Positions 1-11,420 of a DNA stretch of 64,000 nucleotides are shown piece after piece. The notes beneath the pieces are model-generated. The model searched no databases and was not told the origin of the DNA. It was given only the letters and a program-made list of their open reading frames with translations. A program made the translations under genes and the position numbers. The DNA is from an uncultured Kangiella sp. (GTDB lineage Bacteria; Pseudomonadota; Gammaproteobacteria; Enterobacterales; Kangiellaceae). Every line of letters begins with the position of its first letter. Position 1 is the stretch's first letter. Location: NCBI GenBank assembly GCA_947498625.1, contig CANMKR010000001.1, forward strand, positions 612,090-676,089. The letters run 5' to 3'.

Positions 1-282
1 GCTATTACCTGCATCATGAGTCGTATAGCGCACCACGCAATGACCATAGCTTACTTCTAGATCTGGATGATGCGCTTGCTTATTGGCAATCCAGGCAACA
101 GCATTTACAAATGCCATAGTATGATAATAATTCTTAAACTTAAATTTGCGCATCACGGCGCCGGCTTCAGCATCAAATTGCCATTGATCTAATTGCTCAG
201 ATAATAGTTGATCGCGACTAGTAGCATCAATTGGACTACGAGCTAAATCGTTGTGTACACATTGTTGTTCTTTTAACAGCAT
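1..282 (-). CDS. phhB: 4a-hydroxytetrahydrobiopterin dehydratase (PhhB/PCD family), 3' end outside window
   Basis: Leftward frame opening at ATG 282-280 and staying open to base 1, so only the first 94 codons are visible. The enzyme dehydrates 4a-carbinolamine to recycle the pterin cofactor of aromatic amino acid hydroxylases. Visible support: the segment VNAVAWIANKQAHHPDLEVS followed by a YGHCVVRYTTHDAG strand, matching the family's His-His-Pro active-site region. An AGGAAA ribosome-binding site lies at about 287-292 on the minus strand, which fixes the start. It is divergent from orn. The partner hydroxylase is not in view. The family call rests on motif recognition and is fairly secure. 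Confidence 0.85.
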   Translation of the reverse strand, partial: MLLKEQQCVHNDLARSPIDATSRDQLLSEQLDQWQFDAEAGAVMRKFKFKNYYHTMAFVNAVAWIANKQAHHPDLEVSYGHCVVRYTTHDAGNS

Positions 283-428
283 AATGATTTCCTATTAGCA
301 GCTTGAGCCGCCAGTAAATAGTCAACATTCAAACGAATTTGCGACTATAATAGCCTAAATCGATGCGTTATTTTAGACTTAGTATAAATATAATGAGCAT
401 AGAGCAGATAAAGAAACAGGTTGAAGAG

Positions 429-986
429 ATGAGTGATAAAAAAGGATTAGCGGATAATTTAATCTGGGTTGATCTTGAGATGACAGGTTTAGAGCCAGAT
501 CAGGATGTTGTTATTGAAATAGCTACGATTGTGACTGATAAAGATTTAAATATTTTGGCCGAAGGTCCGGTTTTGGCTATTCATCAGTCGGATGAAGTTT
601 TAGCGAATATGAATCAATGGTGTGTTGAGCAGCACGGTAAATCTGGCTTGACCGAACGGGTCAGACAAAGTGATATTGATGAAGAAACTGCCAGTCAACT
701 AACACTGGATTTTTTACGCGAGTGGGTTCCTGAAGGTAAGTCGCCCATGTGCGGCAATTCGATCTGCCAAGATCGCCGTTTTATGGTGAAACATATGCCA
801 TCACTAGAGGCATATTTTCATTATCGCCACCTTGATGTCAGTACTTTAAAGGAACTAGCAATTCGTTGGAAACCACAGATACTTAAAAACTTTACCAAGA
901 AAGCAACGCATCTTGCATTGGACGATATTCGTGAGTCGATTGCCGAATGTGCCTTTTATCGTCAGGAGTTTATTAATCTTGATTAA
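429..986 (+). CDS. orn: oligoribonuclease
   Basis: A 3'-to-5' exoribonuclease that degrades 2-5 nt RNA fragments to mononucleotides, and also pGpG. The DEDDh motif DLEMTG is at residues 16-21 from the chosen start, and later motifs include [11 protein letters not shown] and [11 protein letters not shown]. Product is 185 aa, close to the usual 181. The frame is open upstream to ATG 363 and ATG 393, but those add a non-homologous leader and lack a good RBS. ATG 429 has AGG at 418-420 and matches the family N-terminus. In E. coli orn also lies near the tsaE-amiB-mutL superoperon, but the glyVXY tRNAs, queG and nnr found between them there are absent here. Confidence 0.95.
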   Translation: MSDKKGLADNLIWVDLEMTGLEPDQDVVIEIATIVTDKDLNILAEGPVLAIHQSDEVLANMNQWCVEQHGKSGLTERVRQSDIDEETASQLTLDFLREWVPEGKSPMCGNSICQDRRFMVKHMPSLEAYFHYRHLDVSTLKELAIRWKPQILKNFTKKATHLALDDIRESIAECAFYRQEFINLD

Positions 987-1023
987 GCTGCGAGTCAGTT
1001 TACCTAAAATATAGTCTTAACCT

Positions 1024-1530
1024 ATGCAGCAAACGAATAGTCACAAAAGCATGCAAAAACTAGAGCTTTTCCTGGCGGATGAATCGATTACCGAGCAGTT
1101 GGGTTTGGCTTTAGCTAAGTCTTTGGATACGCCTTGTGTGATTTATCTACAAGGAGAGCTGGGAGCTGGCAAAACTACTTTAGTCAGAGGTTTATTGAAA
1201 GGACTGGGGCATAAAGGCTCTACCAAAAGTCCTACCTATACTTTAGTTGAGCCATACCAGCTAGCGGATTTAGCGGTTTATCATTTTGATTTGTATCGCT
1301 TGGCCGATCCTGAAGAGCTTGAGTTTATTGGCATTCGAGAATATCAGGAAGAGGATGCTTTGTTGATTTTTGAATGGCCTGATAAAGGTTTAGGCATGAT
1401 TCCAACAGCGGATCTCGAATTAAAATTAAGCTATTTTGAAGCTGGGCGTAAAGTGCAAATAAATGACTTAAACGCTAAATTGCCGAATAACTGGAATTTT
1501 GATGATATTTTGTGCCAAAATGATGATTAA
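1024..1530 (+). CDS. tsaE: tRNA t6A biosynthesis ATPase TsaE
   Basis: The ATPase subunit that works with TsaD and TsaB to make N6-threonylcarbamoyladenosine at position 37 of ANN-decoding tRNAs. Walker A is GELGAGKT at residues 45-52. The family signatures KSPTYTLVEPY and YHFDLYRL follow, then DPEELEFIGIREY. Length 168 aa, typical. No clear RBS precedes ATG 1024, and ATG 1051 (MQKLEL) is an equally plausible start nine codons in. It lies 35 bp upstream of amiB, and probably belongs to the same transcription unit. Confidence 0.93.
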   Translation: MQQTNSHKSMQKLELFLADESITEQLGLALAKSLDTPCVIYLQGELGAGKTTLVRGLLKGLGHKGSTKSPTYTLVEPYQLADLAVYHFDLYRLADPEELEFIGIREYQEEDALLIFEWPDKGLGMIPTADLELKLSYFEAGRKVQINDLNAKLPNNWNFDDILCQNDD

Positions 1531-1565
1531 TAATTATAGGTTAAAAACCATATAAGCGTGACAGA

Positions 1566-2942
1566 ATGACAGTGCAAGACTTGCAAACCACAGGCCGTAA
1601 TCGTCGGCTCATGACTTTTAAATCTGCCTTAATGGTATTCAGTTGTCTTATCTTTACTACTTTTGCCTTTGCAACTCATGCAGCGGTGGTCAAAAGTATG
1701 CGTTTTTGGCAGTCGCCAGAATCCACCCGCGTGGTTTTGGATTTAAGCGCTAAAGTTGAGCACAGTATCAAAATTCTTACTAACCCGCACCGAGTGGTGA
1801 TTGATATACCGGCTTCCTCGGTAGTAGTGGATTTATCAGAGTTGGAAATCAAAAGTGATCTGATAAAAAAAGTGCGTCAATCAACCCCGGTAAATCCAGG
1901 GGATTTACGCTTGGTTTTGGATTTAACTAAAGAATCAGATCCTAAGAGTTTCAGCCTAAAGCCTTATCAAGAATATGGTGATAGATTGGTTATCGACTTA
2001 TTTGATAAGAAAAAAGTCGCGGCAAAAGAAGAGTTAAAAACGGTTCCTCCAAAAGAATCTAAGCGAGATATTGTCATTGCAGTTGATGCAGGGCATGGCG
2101 GCGAAGACCCTGGTGCTTTAGGTCCAAGCGGCTCTCATGAAAAAGATATAGTATTAAAGCTAGCGAAAGATTTAGTTGCTGAAATCAATAAAGAAAAAGG
2201 CATGAAAGCGATTTTAACTCGAACCGGTGATTATTATTTACGCCATCGTAAGCGTACTGATATTGCGCGTAATCATCGTGCGGATTTGTTTGTTTCAGTA
2301 CACGCTGATGGTTTTAAAAACCCAAAAGCACGAGGCGCATCGGTTTGGATCTTAAATACTCGCGGTGTTAAATCTGAGATTGCACGTTGGATGCAGCTTC
2401 AAGAAGAAAAGTCAGAATTATTGGGTGGTGTTGATAGTAAAATTCGACTGTCGCATTATGACTCTTCAGTTAGATCGGTTTTGCTGGATTTGCAAATGGA
2501 AAATTCGATTGCCGAAAGTATGCAGATAGCACAAAAAGTGCATAAAAAAATGGGTAAAGTCGCTCCTAGAATGCACAAGCCACATGTAGAAGAAAATAAT
2601 TTGTTGGTTTTAAAAAATCCAGATATTCCATCAATACTAGTAGAGTCTGGATTTATTTCTAACCCGCAAGAAGAGAAATTATTAAAATCAAAAAAATACC
2701 GTCAAAAGTTAGCGAAAGCGGTAAAAGATGGAATCAAACAATACTTTAAAGCCAAGGCACCAGATGGAACTTTATATGCCTCTATGTATCGTCAAAGTAT
2801 CTACCGTATTCAACGCGGCGATAATTTAAGTAAAGTGGCGAGTCGTTTTGATGTTTCAGTGAAAGAGTTAAAAGTTGCCAATAATTTGAAATCCAATACG
2901 GTTCGAATTGGACAAAAATTAATTATTCCTACAGCAAACTAA
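1566..2942 (+). CDS. amiB: N-acetylmuramoyl-L-alanine amidase, AmiB type (AMIN-Amidase_3-LysM)
   Basis: Periplasmic zinc amidase that cleaves the stem peptide from MurNAc during septal splitting. Order: Sec signal peptide ending near ATHA (residue 39), AMIN domain about 42-145, a linker, Amidase_3 about 170-393, and a C-terminal LysM about 411-456. Zinc and catalytic residues are visible in DAGHGGEDPGA, HEKDI, FVSVHADGF and ILVESGF. The C-terminal LysM fits AmiB rather than AmiA or AmiC. The activator EnvC or NlpD is not in this window. ATG 1611 (MTFKSALMVF) would give a more compact signal peptide and may be the true start. Confidence 0.93.
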   Translation: MTVQDLQTTGRNRRLMTFKSALMVFSCLIFTTFAFATHAAVVKSMRFWQSPESTRVVLDLSAKVEHSIKILTNPHRVVIDIPASSVVVDLSELEIKSDLIKKVRQSTPVNPGDLRLVLDLTKESDPKSFSLKPYQEYGDRLVIDLFDKKKVAAKEELKTVPPKESKRDIVIAVDAGHGGEDPGALGPSGSHEKDIVLKLAKDLVAEINKEKGMKAILTRTGDYYLRHRKRTDIARNHRADLFVSVHADGFKNPKARGASVWILNTRGVKSEIARWMQLQEEKSELLGGVDSKIRLSHYDSSVRSVLLDLQMENSIAESMQIAQKVHKKMGKVAPRMHKPHVEENNLLVLKNPDIPSILVESGFISNPQEEKLLKSKKYRQKLAKAVKDGIKQYFKAKAPDGTLYASMYRQSIYRIQRGDNLSKVASRFDVSVKELKVANNLKSNTVRIGQKLIIPTAN

Positions 2943-2956
2943 ACTAATAATATTTC

Positions 2957-4681
2957 GTGACAATTCAAAAACTTTCCCCATTAATTGCAAACCAGATTGC
3001 TGCTGGCGAGGTGGTCGAACGGCCAGCATCTGTAGTTAAGGAACTACTCGAAAATTCTATAGATGCAGGCGCTAATCGTATCCAAATTGATTTGGAGCGT
3101 GGTGGTGTTCGACTAATAAGAACTACTGATAATGGGCATGGTATCCCCAGAGGAGAGTTAAATTTAGCTCTAGCTCGTCATGCCACCAGTAAAATATTAG
3201 AAGCAAAAGACTTAGAAGCCATTAGTACGCTAGGGTTTCGCGGCGAGGCTTTGGCTAGTATTAGTTCGGTTTCTAAGCTGACCTTAAGTTCAAAGCCTGA
3301 GTCCCAAGATATTGGCTGGTCAGCTTATACCGAAGGCCAGCAAATGGAAGTGAAATTACTGCCTCACTCGCTACCTTTTGGTTCTATCGTAGAAGTTAAA
3401 GATCTTTTCTTTAATACACCAGCAAGACAGAAATTTTTAAAAGCTGAGCGAACAGAATATATTCATGTAGAAGATGTGGTAAAAAAAATAGCTTTGGCAA
3501 ACTCCGCTGTCGCTATAACTTTAAAACATAATGGCAAAGTAACTAAGCGTATCCCCGCAGCTAACTCGGATGAGCAAATTAAGCAAAGGGTGGGCGCAAT
3601 TGTTGGGCGGCCTTTTATCCAAAAAGCACTGGTTTTAGATAGTCAGATAGACGATCTAAAGTTATCCGGCTGGTTAGGCCCAGTGGATTACCACCAAAGC
3701 TCAAGTTTAAGTCAATACTTTTTTGTTAACGGCAGGCCAGTTAGAGATCGCACTATTAGCCATGCTGTTCGCCAAGCCTATCAAGATTGGTTGCCAACAG
3801 GGCGCTCGCCAGCTTTTGTTTTATTCTTAGAGTTGCCGGCGGATAAATTAGACATTAATGTTCACCCAACCAAGCATGAAGTAAGGTTTATCGAAGGTAG
3901 GCGAGTTCATGACTACATCATTAAAGCGATCAATACTCGGCTTGAGGATTTTGCAACTTCGGATAGTTTTGGGGTGATAGCTCAAGTAACGTCAGAGCCA
4001 ATGAAACATTCGTCAATCAATGATGCGATTTACTCCAGCTATATTGAAACAAATGAAACGGGCTCGGCGAATGAAATACTGAATAATTATCGAACCGAGA
4101 AAAGTTCGTCTTTTAAGACCAGCGAAAAAAATACTTACTATCAACCTAAAAAAAATAAGTCCTCGCAACTATGGTTTGGTCAGTATTATCTTTTACCGGA
4201 AGATTCAAAAGTAAGATTGCTGGACTTGAAATCTTTTGTGATTAATCTAATTGCCACTGTCTTAAAAAAAGAGTGGCAAGATAAAAACGTTAAGACCAAA
4301 CCTATTTTGATCCCTATTCGTATACAGCTTTCAGCAGATTTGCCTGTAGAGAAAACGATCGAGACTTGCACGCAACTTGGTTTGGATGTATCGCAACTAG
4401 GTCCTGATCAATTGGTGGTTCGTAAAGTTCCTGCTTGCGTTGAGCATTGTAACTATCCTAGCTGGTTGCAAAGCGTATTTAAAAATACCGATTCACTAGA
4501 GAAGTTGCCAGAAGTCTTAATTCAAGCTTTATGTGATGCTTGGCAACCTGAAGCAAAGACTCACTGGGCAGATTACCTGCAACACAAATCCAATATTCTT
4601 GAATGGCAAAAGTCGCAATATTATTATGAAATTGCGGAAAAAAACATGGCCAGTTTTTTAGACACTTTATCCAAGAGTTAA
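2957..4681 (+). CDS. mutL: DNA mismatch repair protein MutL
   Basis: Mismatch-repair matchmaker linking MutS to downstream factors. The N-terminal GHKL ATPase (about 1-330) carries ELLENSIDAGAN, TDNGHGI, ARHATSKI and GFRGEALASIS. A variable linker of about 60 residues (Ser/Asn-rich, about 345-400) precedes the C-terminal dimerization domain. I see no DQHA-x2-E-x4-E metal motif in the C-terminal domain, so it is expected to depend on a MutH-type endonuclease as in enteric bacteria. Start is GTG 2957, 14 bp after amiB, with no strong RBS, so translational coupling is likely. Confidence 0.95.
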   Translation: MTIQKLSPLIANQIAAGEVVERPASVVKELLENSIDAGANRIQIDLERGGVRLIRTTDNGHGIPRGELNLALARHATSKILEAKDLEAISTLGFRGEALASISSVSKLTLSSKPESQDIGWSAYTEGQQMEVKLLPHSLPFGSIVEVKDLFFNTPARQKFLKAERTEYIHVEDVVKKIALANSAVAITLKHNGKVTKRIPAANSDEQIKQRVGAIVGRPFIQKALVLDSQIDDLKLSGWLGPVDYHQSSSLSQYFFVNGRPVRDRTISHAVRQAYQDWLPTGRSPAFVLFLELPADKLDINVHPTKHEVRFIEGRRVHDYIIKAINTRLEDFATSDSFGVIAQVTSEPMKHSSINDAIYSSYIETNETGSANEILNNYRTEKSSSFKTSEKNTYYQPKKNKSSQLWFGQYYLLPEDSKVRLLDLKSFVINLIATVLKKEWQDKNVKTKPILIPIRIQLSADLPVEKTIETCTQLGLDVSQLGPDQLVVRKVPACVEHCNYPSWLQSVFKNTDSLEKLPEVLIQALCDAWQPEAKTHWADYLQHKSNILEWQKSQYYYEIAEKNMASFLDTLSKS

Positions 4682-4693
4682 TGGCGATTTGCA

Positions 4694-5656
4694 GTGAATA
4701 AAATACAGGCAGAAGCAAAACCAAAAGCTATCTTTGTGATGGGGCCAACGGCTGCAGGTAAAACTGAGCTAGCGATAAAGTTGGTACAGGAACACAATTG
4801 CGAAATCATTAGTGTTGACTCGGCGATGGTCTATAAAAACTTGGATATTGGTTCTGCTAAACCTAGCCCACAAGAGTTGGCGTTAGCACCTCACCGATTG
4901 ATTGATATTTGTGATCCAAGCGAACCATATTCTGCGGCCAGATTTAGAAATGATGCTTTACAACAAATGGCCCAAATCGTTGCTAATGGAAAAATCCCAT
5001 TACTGGTCGGTGGCACTATGCTTTACTACAAAACTTTGTTAGAGGGCATGAACAATCTACCGGATTCAAATCCTGAAGTAAGGCAGAAGCTACAGCAAGA
5101 ACTCAATGAGAAAGGCCTTGCTTATATGCATCAAAAGTTAACTCTTGTGGATCCTGATTCGGCAAAGCGGATTAATCCCAATGACCCACAACGTATTTTA
5201 AGAGCCCTTGAAGTGTTTGCCATCTGTGGCAAGCCGTTAAGTCAGTTGCATGATGAACAAGAAAGTGAAGAATTTCCTTACGAAGTACTGCAAATTGGCT
5301 TGTTACCTAGTGATAGAGCGGTTTTACATCAGCGAATCGAGCAACGCTTTCATCAAATGTTGGCACAAGGACTACTGGACGAAGTGCAAAAATTATATCA
5401 GCGGGGTGATTTAAATATAGATTTGCCAGCTATTCGCTCGGTGGGTTATCGACAGATTTGGCAGTTTCTTACGGGCGAACTTAGTCAAGACGAGGCAATT
5501 GAAAGGGCTATTATCGCCACACGTCAGTTAGCTAAGCGCCAATTCACATGGCTTCGTAGCTGGTCAAACCTGACACCTTTGCAATCGGATCAAGATTTTC
5601 GAAGCCTATATAAAGCAGTTAATCAATTATTGAAAAAATTTTTACAATCTTCATAA
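4694..5656 (+). CDS. miaA: tRNA dimethylallyltransferase
   Basis: Adds the dimethylallyl group to N6 of A37 in tRNAs reading UNN codons. P-loop GPTAAGKT is at residues 17-24. Other family signatures are [30 protein letters not shown] and [11 protein letters not shown]. Length 320 aa, standard. The start is GTG 4694; the nearby ATG 4681 runs into a stop after six codons and cannot be used. Only 12 bp follow mutL, as in the classic superoperon. Confidence 0.95.
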   Translation: MNKIQAEAKPKAIFVMGPTAAGKTELAIKLVQEHNCEIISVDSAMVYKNLDIGSAKPSPQELALAPHRLIDICDPSEPYSAARFRNDALQQMAQIVANGKIPLLVGGTMLYYKTLLEGMNNLPDSNPEVRQKLQQELNEKGLAYMHQKLTLVDPDSAKRINPNDPQRILRALEVFAICGKPLSQLHDEQESEEFPYEVLQIGLLPSDRAVLHQRIEQRFHQMLAQGLLDEVQKLYQRGDLNIDLPAIRSVGYRQIWQFLTGELSQDEAIERAIIATRQLAKRQFTWLRSWSNLTPLQSDQDFRSLYKAVNQLLKKFLQSS

Positions 5657-5764
5657 GTTATTGACGGGGCTCGATTTAATATAGTGATTGATATAAACTC
5701 TTAGCTGGAGAATAAATATCCAACTTGGGACGAACCATAACAATAGGCTCAAAGAGCACTATAA

Positions 5765-6106
<342 letters not shown>

Positions 6107-6159
6107 TTTTAGATCTAAGTTTTTTAGGTTTATAACCAAAAGTTAAAGAATTCAGTAAG

Positions 6160-6192
6160 AAGCCAGTTGCTTTGCAGAAGTAACTGGCTTTC
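6160..6192 (+). terminator. intrinsic terminator-like hairpin between hfq and hflX
   Basis: Perfect 9-bp inverted repeat AAGCCAGTT (6160-6168) and AACTGGCTT (6182-6190), with a 13-nt loop. The U-tract is poor (CTTTCTAG), so termination is probably partial. Confidence 0.45.
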
Positions 6193-6246
6193 TAGTGTCT
6201 AAATTTCCTATAATTACCTGTCTTATTTTATTAATAGAGGTGACGA

Positions 6247-7551
6247 GTGTTTGATCGTCATGCTGGTGGTGAATCAGCAGTTCTAGTACACATTGATTTT
6301 CGGCAAGATCTTAGCCAAGACAAAAACCAAGAAGATTTATCGGAGTTTGTTGAGCTGGTGCGTTCGGCTGGGCTAAAGGTTTTGGATATCGTTACCGCAA
6401 AGCGAGGCTCACCCGATCCTAAGTATTTTATCGGTAGCGGGAAAATCGATGAAATCATCTCAATAAAAAATGCCACTGATGCACAACTGATAATCTTTAA
6501 TCATTCTTTGTCACCGGCTCAAGAAAGAAATATTGAAAAAGAAGTTAAGGCGAGAGTGATTAACCGGATTGGCTTGATTCTGGATATTTTTGCGCAAAGA
6601 GCTTTTACCTTTGAAGGTAAACTACAAGTAGAGCTGGCTCAATTAAAACACCTGTCTACTCGACTGGTGCGTGGTTGGACTCACCTTGAACGGCAAAAGG
6701 GCGGTATTGGTATGCGTGGTCCAGGTGAAACCCAGCTTGAGACTGATAGACGTTTACTGCGTGATAGAATTAAATATATCGAGAGGCGTCTTGATAAGGT
6801 CGGTAAGCAGCGCGAACAAGGTCGTCGTTCTCGCAAAAGAGCTAATATTAAAACCATATCTATCGTCGGTTATACCAATGCTGGTAAATCAACCTTATTT
6901 AATTTAGCCACAGACTCAGATGTCTTAGCGGAAGATAAGTTGTTTGCGACCTTGGATCCTACCTTAAGGCGTTTGTCTCTGCCTCAAGGCACCGATGTGA
7001 TTCTTGCAGATACGGTTGGGTTTATTCGTCATTTGCCGCATGATCTAGTCGCGGCTTTTAGAGCGACATTGGAAGAGTCGGTAGAAGCGAATGTCTTGCT
7101 ACATGTTATTGACGCGGCTTCTGATAGAAGGGAAGAGAATATCGAGGAAGTGTTAAAAGTGCTGAAGCAAATTGGCGCTGACGATATTCCGATGCTTCAG
7201 GTGTTTAACAAAATCGATGCCATCGAAGGTGCTGAAGCTAGAATTGATCGTGATGACACTGGAGCACCCATTCGAGTGTGGGTTTCAGCGTTAAAAGATA
7301 TTGGCATGGACTTGCTGCAAGATGCGATTGAAGAACTAGCAATGGATGAACAATTGATCGCGGATTTGAAAATTCCGCCATCAGAAGGTCGTTTACGCGG
7401 TTATTTATATGAACTCAGTGCTATAGAAGAAGAGGCTTATTCGGAGCATGGCGACTTATTGCTAAAGGTGCAATTGCCCAAAGCAGACTGGGTGCGATTG
7501 GAAAGAAAGTTAGATAAAGATTTATCTGGTTACATTTTAAATTCAGATTAA
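6247..7551 (+). CDS. hflX: ribosome-associated GTPase HflX
   Basis: GTPase that binds and splits stalled or heat-damaged 70S ribosomes. The N-terminal HflX domain includes GSGKIDEI, and the central segment has GGIGMRGPGETQLE. G1 is GYTNAGKST at about residues 206-214, G3 is DTVGF near 255, and G4 is NKID near 320. Start is GTG 6247, preceded by AGAGGTGA. Length 434 aa is normal for the family. It follows hfq across a weak terminator and precedes hflK by 96 bp. Confidence 0.95.
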   Translation: MFDRHAGGESAVLVHIDFRQDLSQDKNQEDLSEFVELVRSAGLKVLDIVTAKRGSPDPKYFIGSGKIDEIISIKNATDAQLIIFNHSLSPAQERNIEKEVKARVINRIGLILDIFAQRAFTFEGKLQVELAQLKHLSTRLVRGWTHLERQKGGIGMRGPGETQLETDRRLLRDRIKYIERRLDKVGKQREQGRRSRKRANIKTISIVGYTNAGKSTLFNLATDSDVLAEDKLFATLDPTLRRLSLPQGTDVILADTVGFIRHLPHDLVAAFRATLEESVEANVLLHVIDAASDRREENIEEVLKVLKQIGADDIPMLQVFNKIDAIEGAEARIDRDDTGAPIRVWVSALKDIGMDLLQDAIEELAMDEQLIADLKIPPSEGRLRGYLYELSAIEEEAYSEHGDLLLKVQLPKADWVRLERKLDKDLSGYILNSD

Positions 7552-7647
7552 TCGAGCTGGAAAGGGCGTTATCGCTTGAAAGCTAATAGGTGCGCCCCTA
7601 CAATAAATTAAGTTAGATTGAATATTCACTATAATTCGGAGAGTCAA

Positions 7648-8688
7648 ATGGCTTGGAATCAACCGGGCGGAGATGGTAACAACCAGGATCCGTGGGGTAA
7701 AAAACGCCCAAATAATCAAAACGATCTCGATAAGATGATCAAAGAAGCTGGCGATAAATTCGGCAAGATGTTTGGTGGCAAAGGTGGGCAAGGTGCAAAT
7801 AGCGGCAAAAGCTTTTTTGTCATTGGCTTAGTAGTTTTAGTCGCTTTTTACGTGATTAAAGGCTTTTATACCGTAAAGGAAGCGGAACAGGGAGTGATTA
7901 CTCGCTTTGGCGCTTATGACAGAACGGTAGAGCCTGGTTTGGGTTGGATGCCTTGGGGCATTGACCGCCTATATAAAGTTGACGTAAATACAGTAAAACC
8001 TGAGTATTTTTCAGGAACTATGTTGACCAGAAATAAAAACATTGTAGATGTTAAATTATCTGTCCAATATCGAGTCTCCGTACCTGAAGACTATTTGTTT
8101 AATGTGAACAAACCTGACTCGGTTTTAAAGCACGCAACAGATGCTGCACTAAGAAAAGCTGTCGGTAACTCTAATATCGATGAAGTTTTAAAGGATAATA
8201 AAACCGGCATTATGGCAATGGTGCAGGAAGAAATTAATAAAACCATTGGCCCTCTAGAGATGGGTATAACGGTGATTGAAGTTAACCTTCAAGAGTCAGA
8301 AGCACCTGCTGCAGTAAGAGAAGCTTTTGATGATGTAAACCGTTCGATTAATGATAAAAAGCGTTATGAAGAGCAAGCTCGTGCTTATGAGAATCAAGTC
8401 ATTCCAACTGCTGAAGCAGAAGCTGAAACCATGATGCAGGCTGCAGAAGCTTATCGTCAAAGAGTAATCGCTGAAGCAAAAGGTGAGGTGGCTCGTTTCG
8501 CTAAGTTATTACCAGAGTATGAGGCTGCTAAAGAAGTAACTCGCCAGCGTTTATATCTAGAGACTGTTGAGCAAGTTATGAGCAAAGTCAGTAAGGTGAT
8601 ATTAGACACCGAAGGTGGTAGTAACTTAACTTATTTGCCGTTGGATCAAATCGTGAATAAAAAGAAAAGCAATAAGGAGAGTAAATAA
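7648..8688 (+). CDS. hflK: FtsH-modulating membrane protein HflK
   Basis: SPFH/band-7 protein that, with HflC, forms the cage around the FtsH protease in the inner membrane. It has a Gly/Asn-rich cytoplasmic start (MAWNQPGGDGNN), one transmembrane segment at about 57-77, the SPFH domain, and a helical region with GEVARFAKLLPEYEAAKEV. Start ATG 7648 is set by CGGAG at 7637-7641 and by the conserved MAWNQPG. The frame could be read from TTG 7618 but that lacks support. It is 346 aa and lacks the long Ser-rich tail of E. coli HflK. Stop overlaps hflC by one base. Confidence 0.95.
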   Translation: MAWNQPGGDGNNQDPWGKKRPNNQNDLDKMIKEAGDKFGKMFGGKGGQGANSGKSFFVIGLVVLVAFYVIKGFYTVKEAEQGVITRFGAYDRTVEPGLGWMPWGIDRLYKVDVNTVKPEYFSGTMLTRNKNIVDVKLSVQYRVSVPEDYLFNVNKPDSVLKHATDAALRKAVGNSNIDEVLKDNKTGIMAMVQEEINKTIGPLEMGITVIEVNLQESEAPAAVREAFDDVNRSINDKKRYEEQARAYENQVIPTAEAEAETMMQAAEAYRQRVIAEAKGEVARFAKLLPEYEAAKEVTRQRLYLETVEQVMSKVSKVILDTEGGSNLTYLPLDQIVNKKKSNKESK

Positions 8689-9572
8689 TGAATAAGTCTC
8701 CAATTTTAGGTTTTTTGGCGCTGGTACTGATTTTTGTATTGTCTCAATCAATGTTTATCGTTAAACAGCAGCAACGTGGCTTTATTCTTGAATTTAGTAA
8801 GGTAAAAAAAGATGCTGATGGTGCTCCATCGGTATATGAGCCGGGCATACACTTTAAAATTCCTTTTATTAATAAAGCTTTAAAAATTGATGCTCGTATT
8901 CAAACATTAGATGGCGCTCCTGATCGCGTAGTGACCTCTAATAAGTTTGATTTAGAAATCGATACTTATGCCAACTGGCGAGTAAAAGATTTTGGCCAAT
9001 ATTATCTTCGTACTGGCGGTAAAGTGAATAAAGCGAATGAATTTTTAGAGCGCTTTATTGATTCTGAGCTTCGTACCCAAGTAGGTTTGCGCAATACTCA
9101 AGAAATCGTGGCAACTAAACGTGAAGAAACCATGGCAGCGATTTTAGAAGCGGTTAAGTTGAAAACACCAGAGTTTGGTATTGAGTTAGTTGATGTTCAG
9201 GTTAAGAAAGTTAACTATCCTGCTGAAATTCGTAAGAACGTTTTCGATGAGATGAAAGCTGAGCGTGATCGTTTTGCTAAGAAAAACCGTGCAGAAGGTC
9301 AAAAGACAGCCAGTATTATTCGTGCAGAAACCGATGCTAAGGCTACGATTATTATTGCTGAAGCGGAACAGCAAACTCGTGAGATCCGTGGTAATGGTGA
9401 CGCTGAAGCCGCTCGTATTTATGCGGAAACTTACAATAAGAACCCTGAGTTTTATGCCTTCTTGAGAAGTTTAGATGCTTATAAAGCTTCGTTTAATAGC
9501 TCGGATGATATTATGGTAATTAAACCCGATAGCGAGTTCTTTAAGTATTTTAAAGACGCTGACGGTAAATAA
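8688..9572 (+). CDS. hflC: FtsH-modulating membrane protein HflC
   Basis: Partner of HflK in the HflKC-FtsH complex. One N-terminal membrane segment (about residues 5-24), then the SPFH domain with the motif VKQQQRGFILEF and the helical part AEGQKTASIIRAETDAKA. ATG 8688 shares its A with the hflK stop (TAATG), so translation is coupled. Length 294 aa, normal. It ends before a strong terminator at 9589-9621. Confidence 0.95.
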   Translation: MNKSPILGFLALVLIFVLSQSMFIVKQQQRGFILEFSKVKKDADGAPSVYEPGIHFKIPFINKALKIDARIQTLDGAPDRVVTSNKFDLEIDTYANWRVKDFGQYYLRTGGKVNKANEFLERFIDSELRTQVGLRNTQEIVATKREETMAAILEAVKLKTPEFGIELVDVQVKKVNYPAEIRKNVFDEMKAERDRFAKKNRAEGQKTASIIRAETDAKATIIIAEAEQQTREIRGNGDAEAARIYAETYNKNPEFYAFLRSLDAYKASFNSSDDIMVIKPDSEFFKYFKDADGK

Positions 9573-9588
9573 GAGTTAATCGCAACGC

Positions 9589-9621
9589 AAAAAGGGACGA
9601 GCTTGGCTTGTCCCTTTTTTT
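9589..9621 (+). terminator. intrinsic terminator after hflC
   Basis: AAAAGGGACGAGC, a short TTG loop, then GCTTGTCCCTTTTTTT: a stem of about 12 bp including one G-T type pair, with a long U-tract. Confidence 0.9.
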
Positions 9622-9674
9622 GTTAGGCGACATTACTTAGGTTTTAGAAAGTATATAAATAGAGAGAATTTTAA

Positions 9675-9860
9675 ATGTCACAAGAGTGGTTAATCGCAAT
9701 GGGCTTATTTCTGGTCTTTGAAGGGCTGATGCCAGCTTTGTTTCCAAAGGTGTGGAAAAGAACCATGAGCGAAGCAATTAGAAATTCAGACAACCAATTA
9801 CGGATAATTGGAATCATCAGTATGCTGATTGGCTTGGCTTGGATTTATTGGGTGATATAG
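9675..9860 (+). CDS. DUF2065 small membrane protein (YjeT family)
   Basis: 61-aa protein with two hydrophobic helices (about 5-22 and 42-60) joined by a basic loop with WKRTMSEA. The family signature FEGLMPALFP is visible. This DUF2065 protein conventionally sits between hflC and purA, and its function is unknown. The start is ATG 9675 with AGAGAG about 11 bp upstream. The preceding terminator suggests partial uncoupling from hflKC. Confidence 0.9.
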   Translation: MSQEWLIAMGLFLVFEGLMPALFPKVWKRTMSEAIRNSDNQLRIIGIISMLIGLAWIYWVI

Positions 9861-10039
9861 CAGATCGCATGAATAGCTGGGACTAAGTACTTGATCTTGA
9901 AGTCGGCAATATTTAGCTAATGGATTAATTTGTGATAAATATCAAAAAATAGAGGATTTTCCTTGCCGTTGGCGGTAAAATGCGCGGTTTGTTGTTTTAG
10001 AAATGGTCGCAGAAATGCGAATCAGATTAACTAATTTGA

Positions 10040-11350
<1,311 letters not shown>

Positions 11351-11373
11351 TTAATATCATAATTGAGTTAGAT

Positions 11374-11400
11374 TAAAGCGACCAATAGGTCGCTTTTTTT
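11374..11400 (+). terminator. intrinsic terminator after purA
   Basis: AAAGCGACC, loop AATA, GGTCGCTTTTTTT: a 9-bp stem with a U-tract, 24 bp after the stop. Confidence 0.92.
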
Positions 11401-11420
11401 ATGTTCGAAAGAGGTTAATC

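Noticed and set aside
363-428. N-terminal extension of orn from ATG 363
   Set aside because: Non-homologous 22 residues without a good RBS; ATG 429 matches the family start.
7618-7647. HflK start at TTG 7618
   Set aside because: The CGGAG and the conserved MAWNQPG fix ATG 7648.
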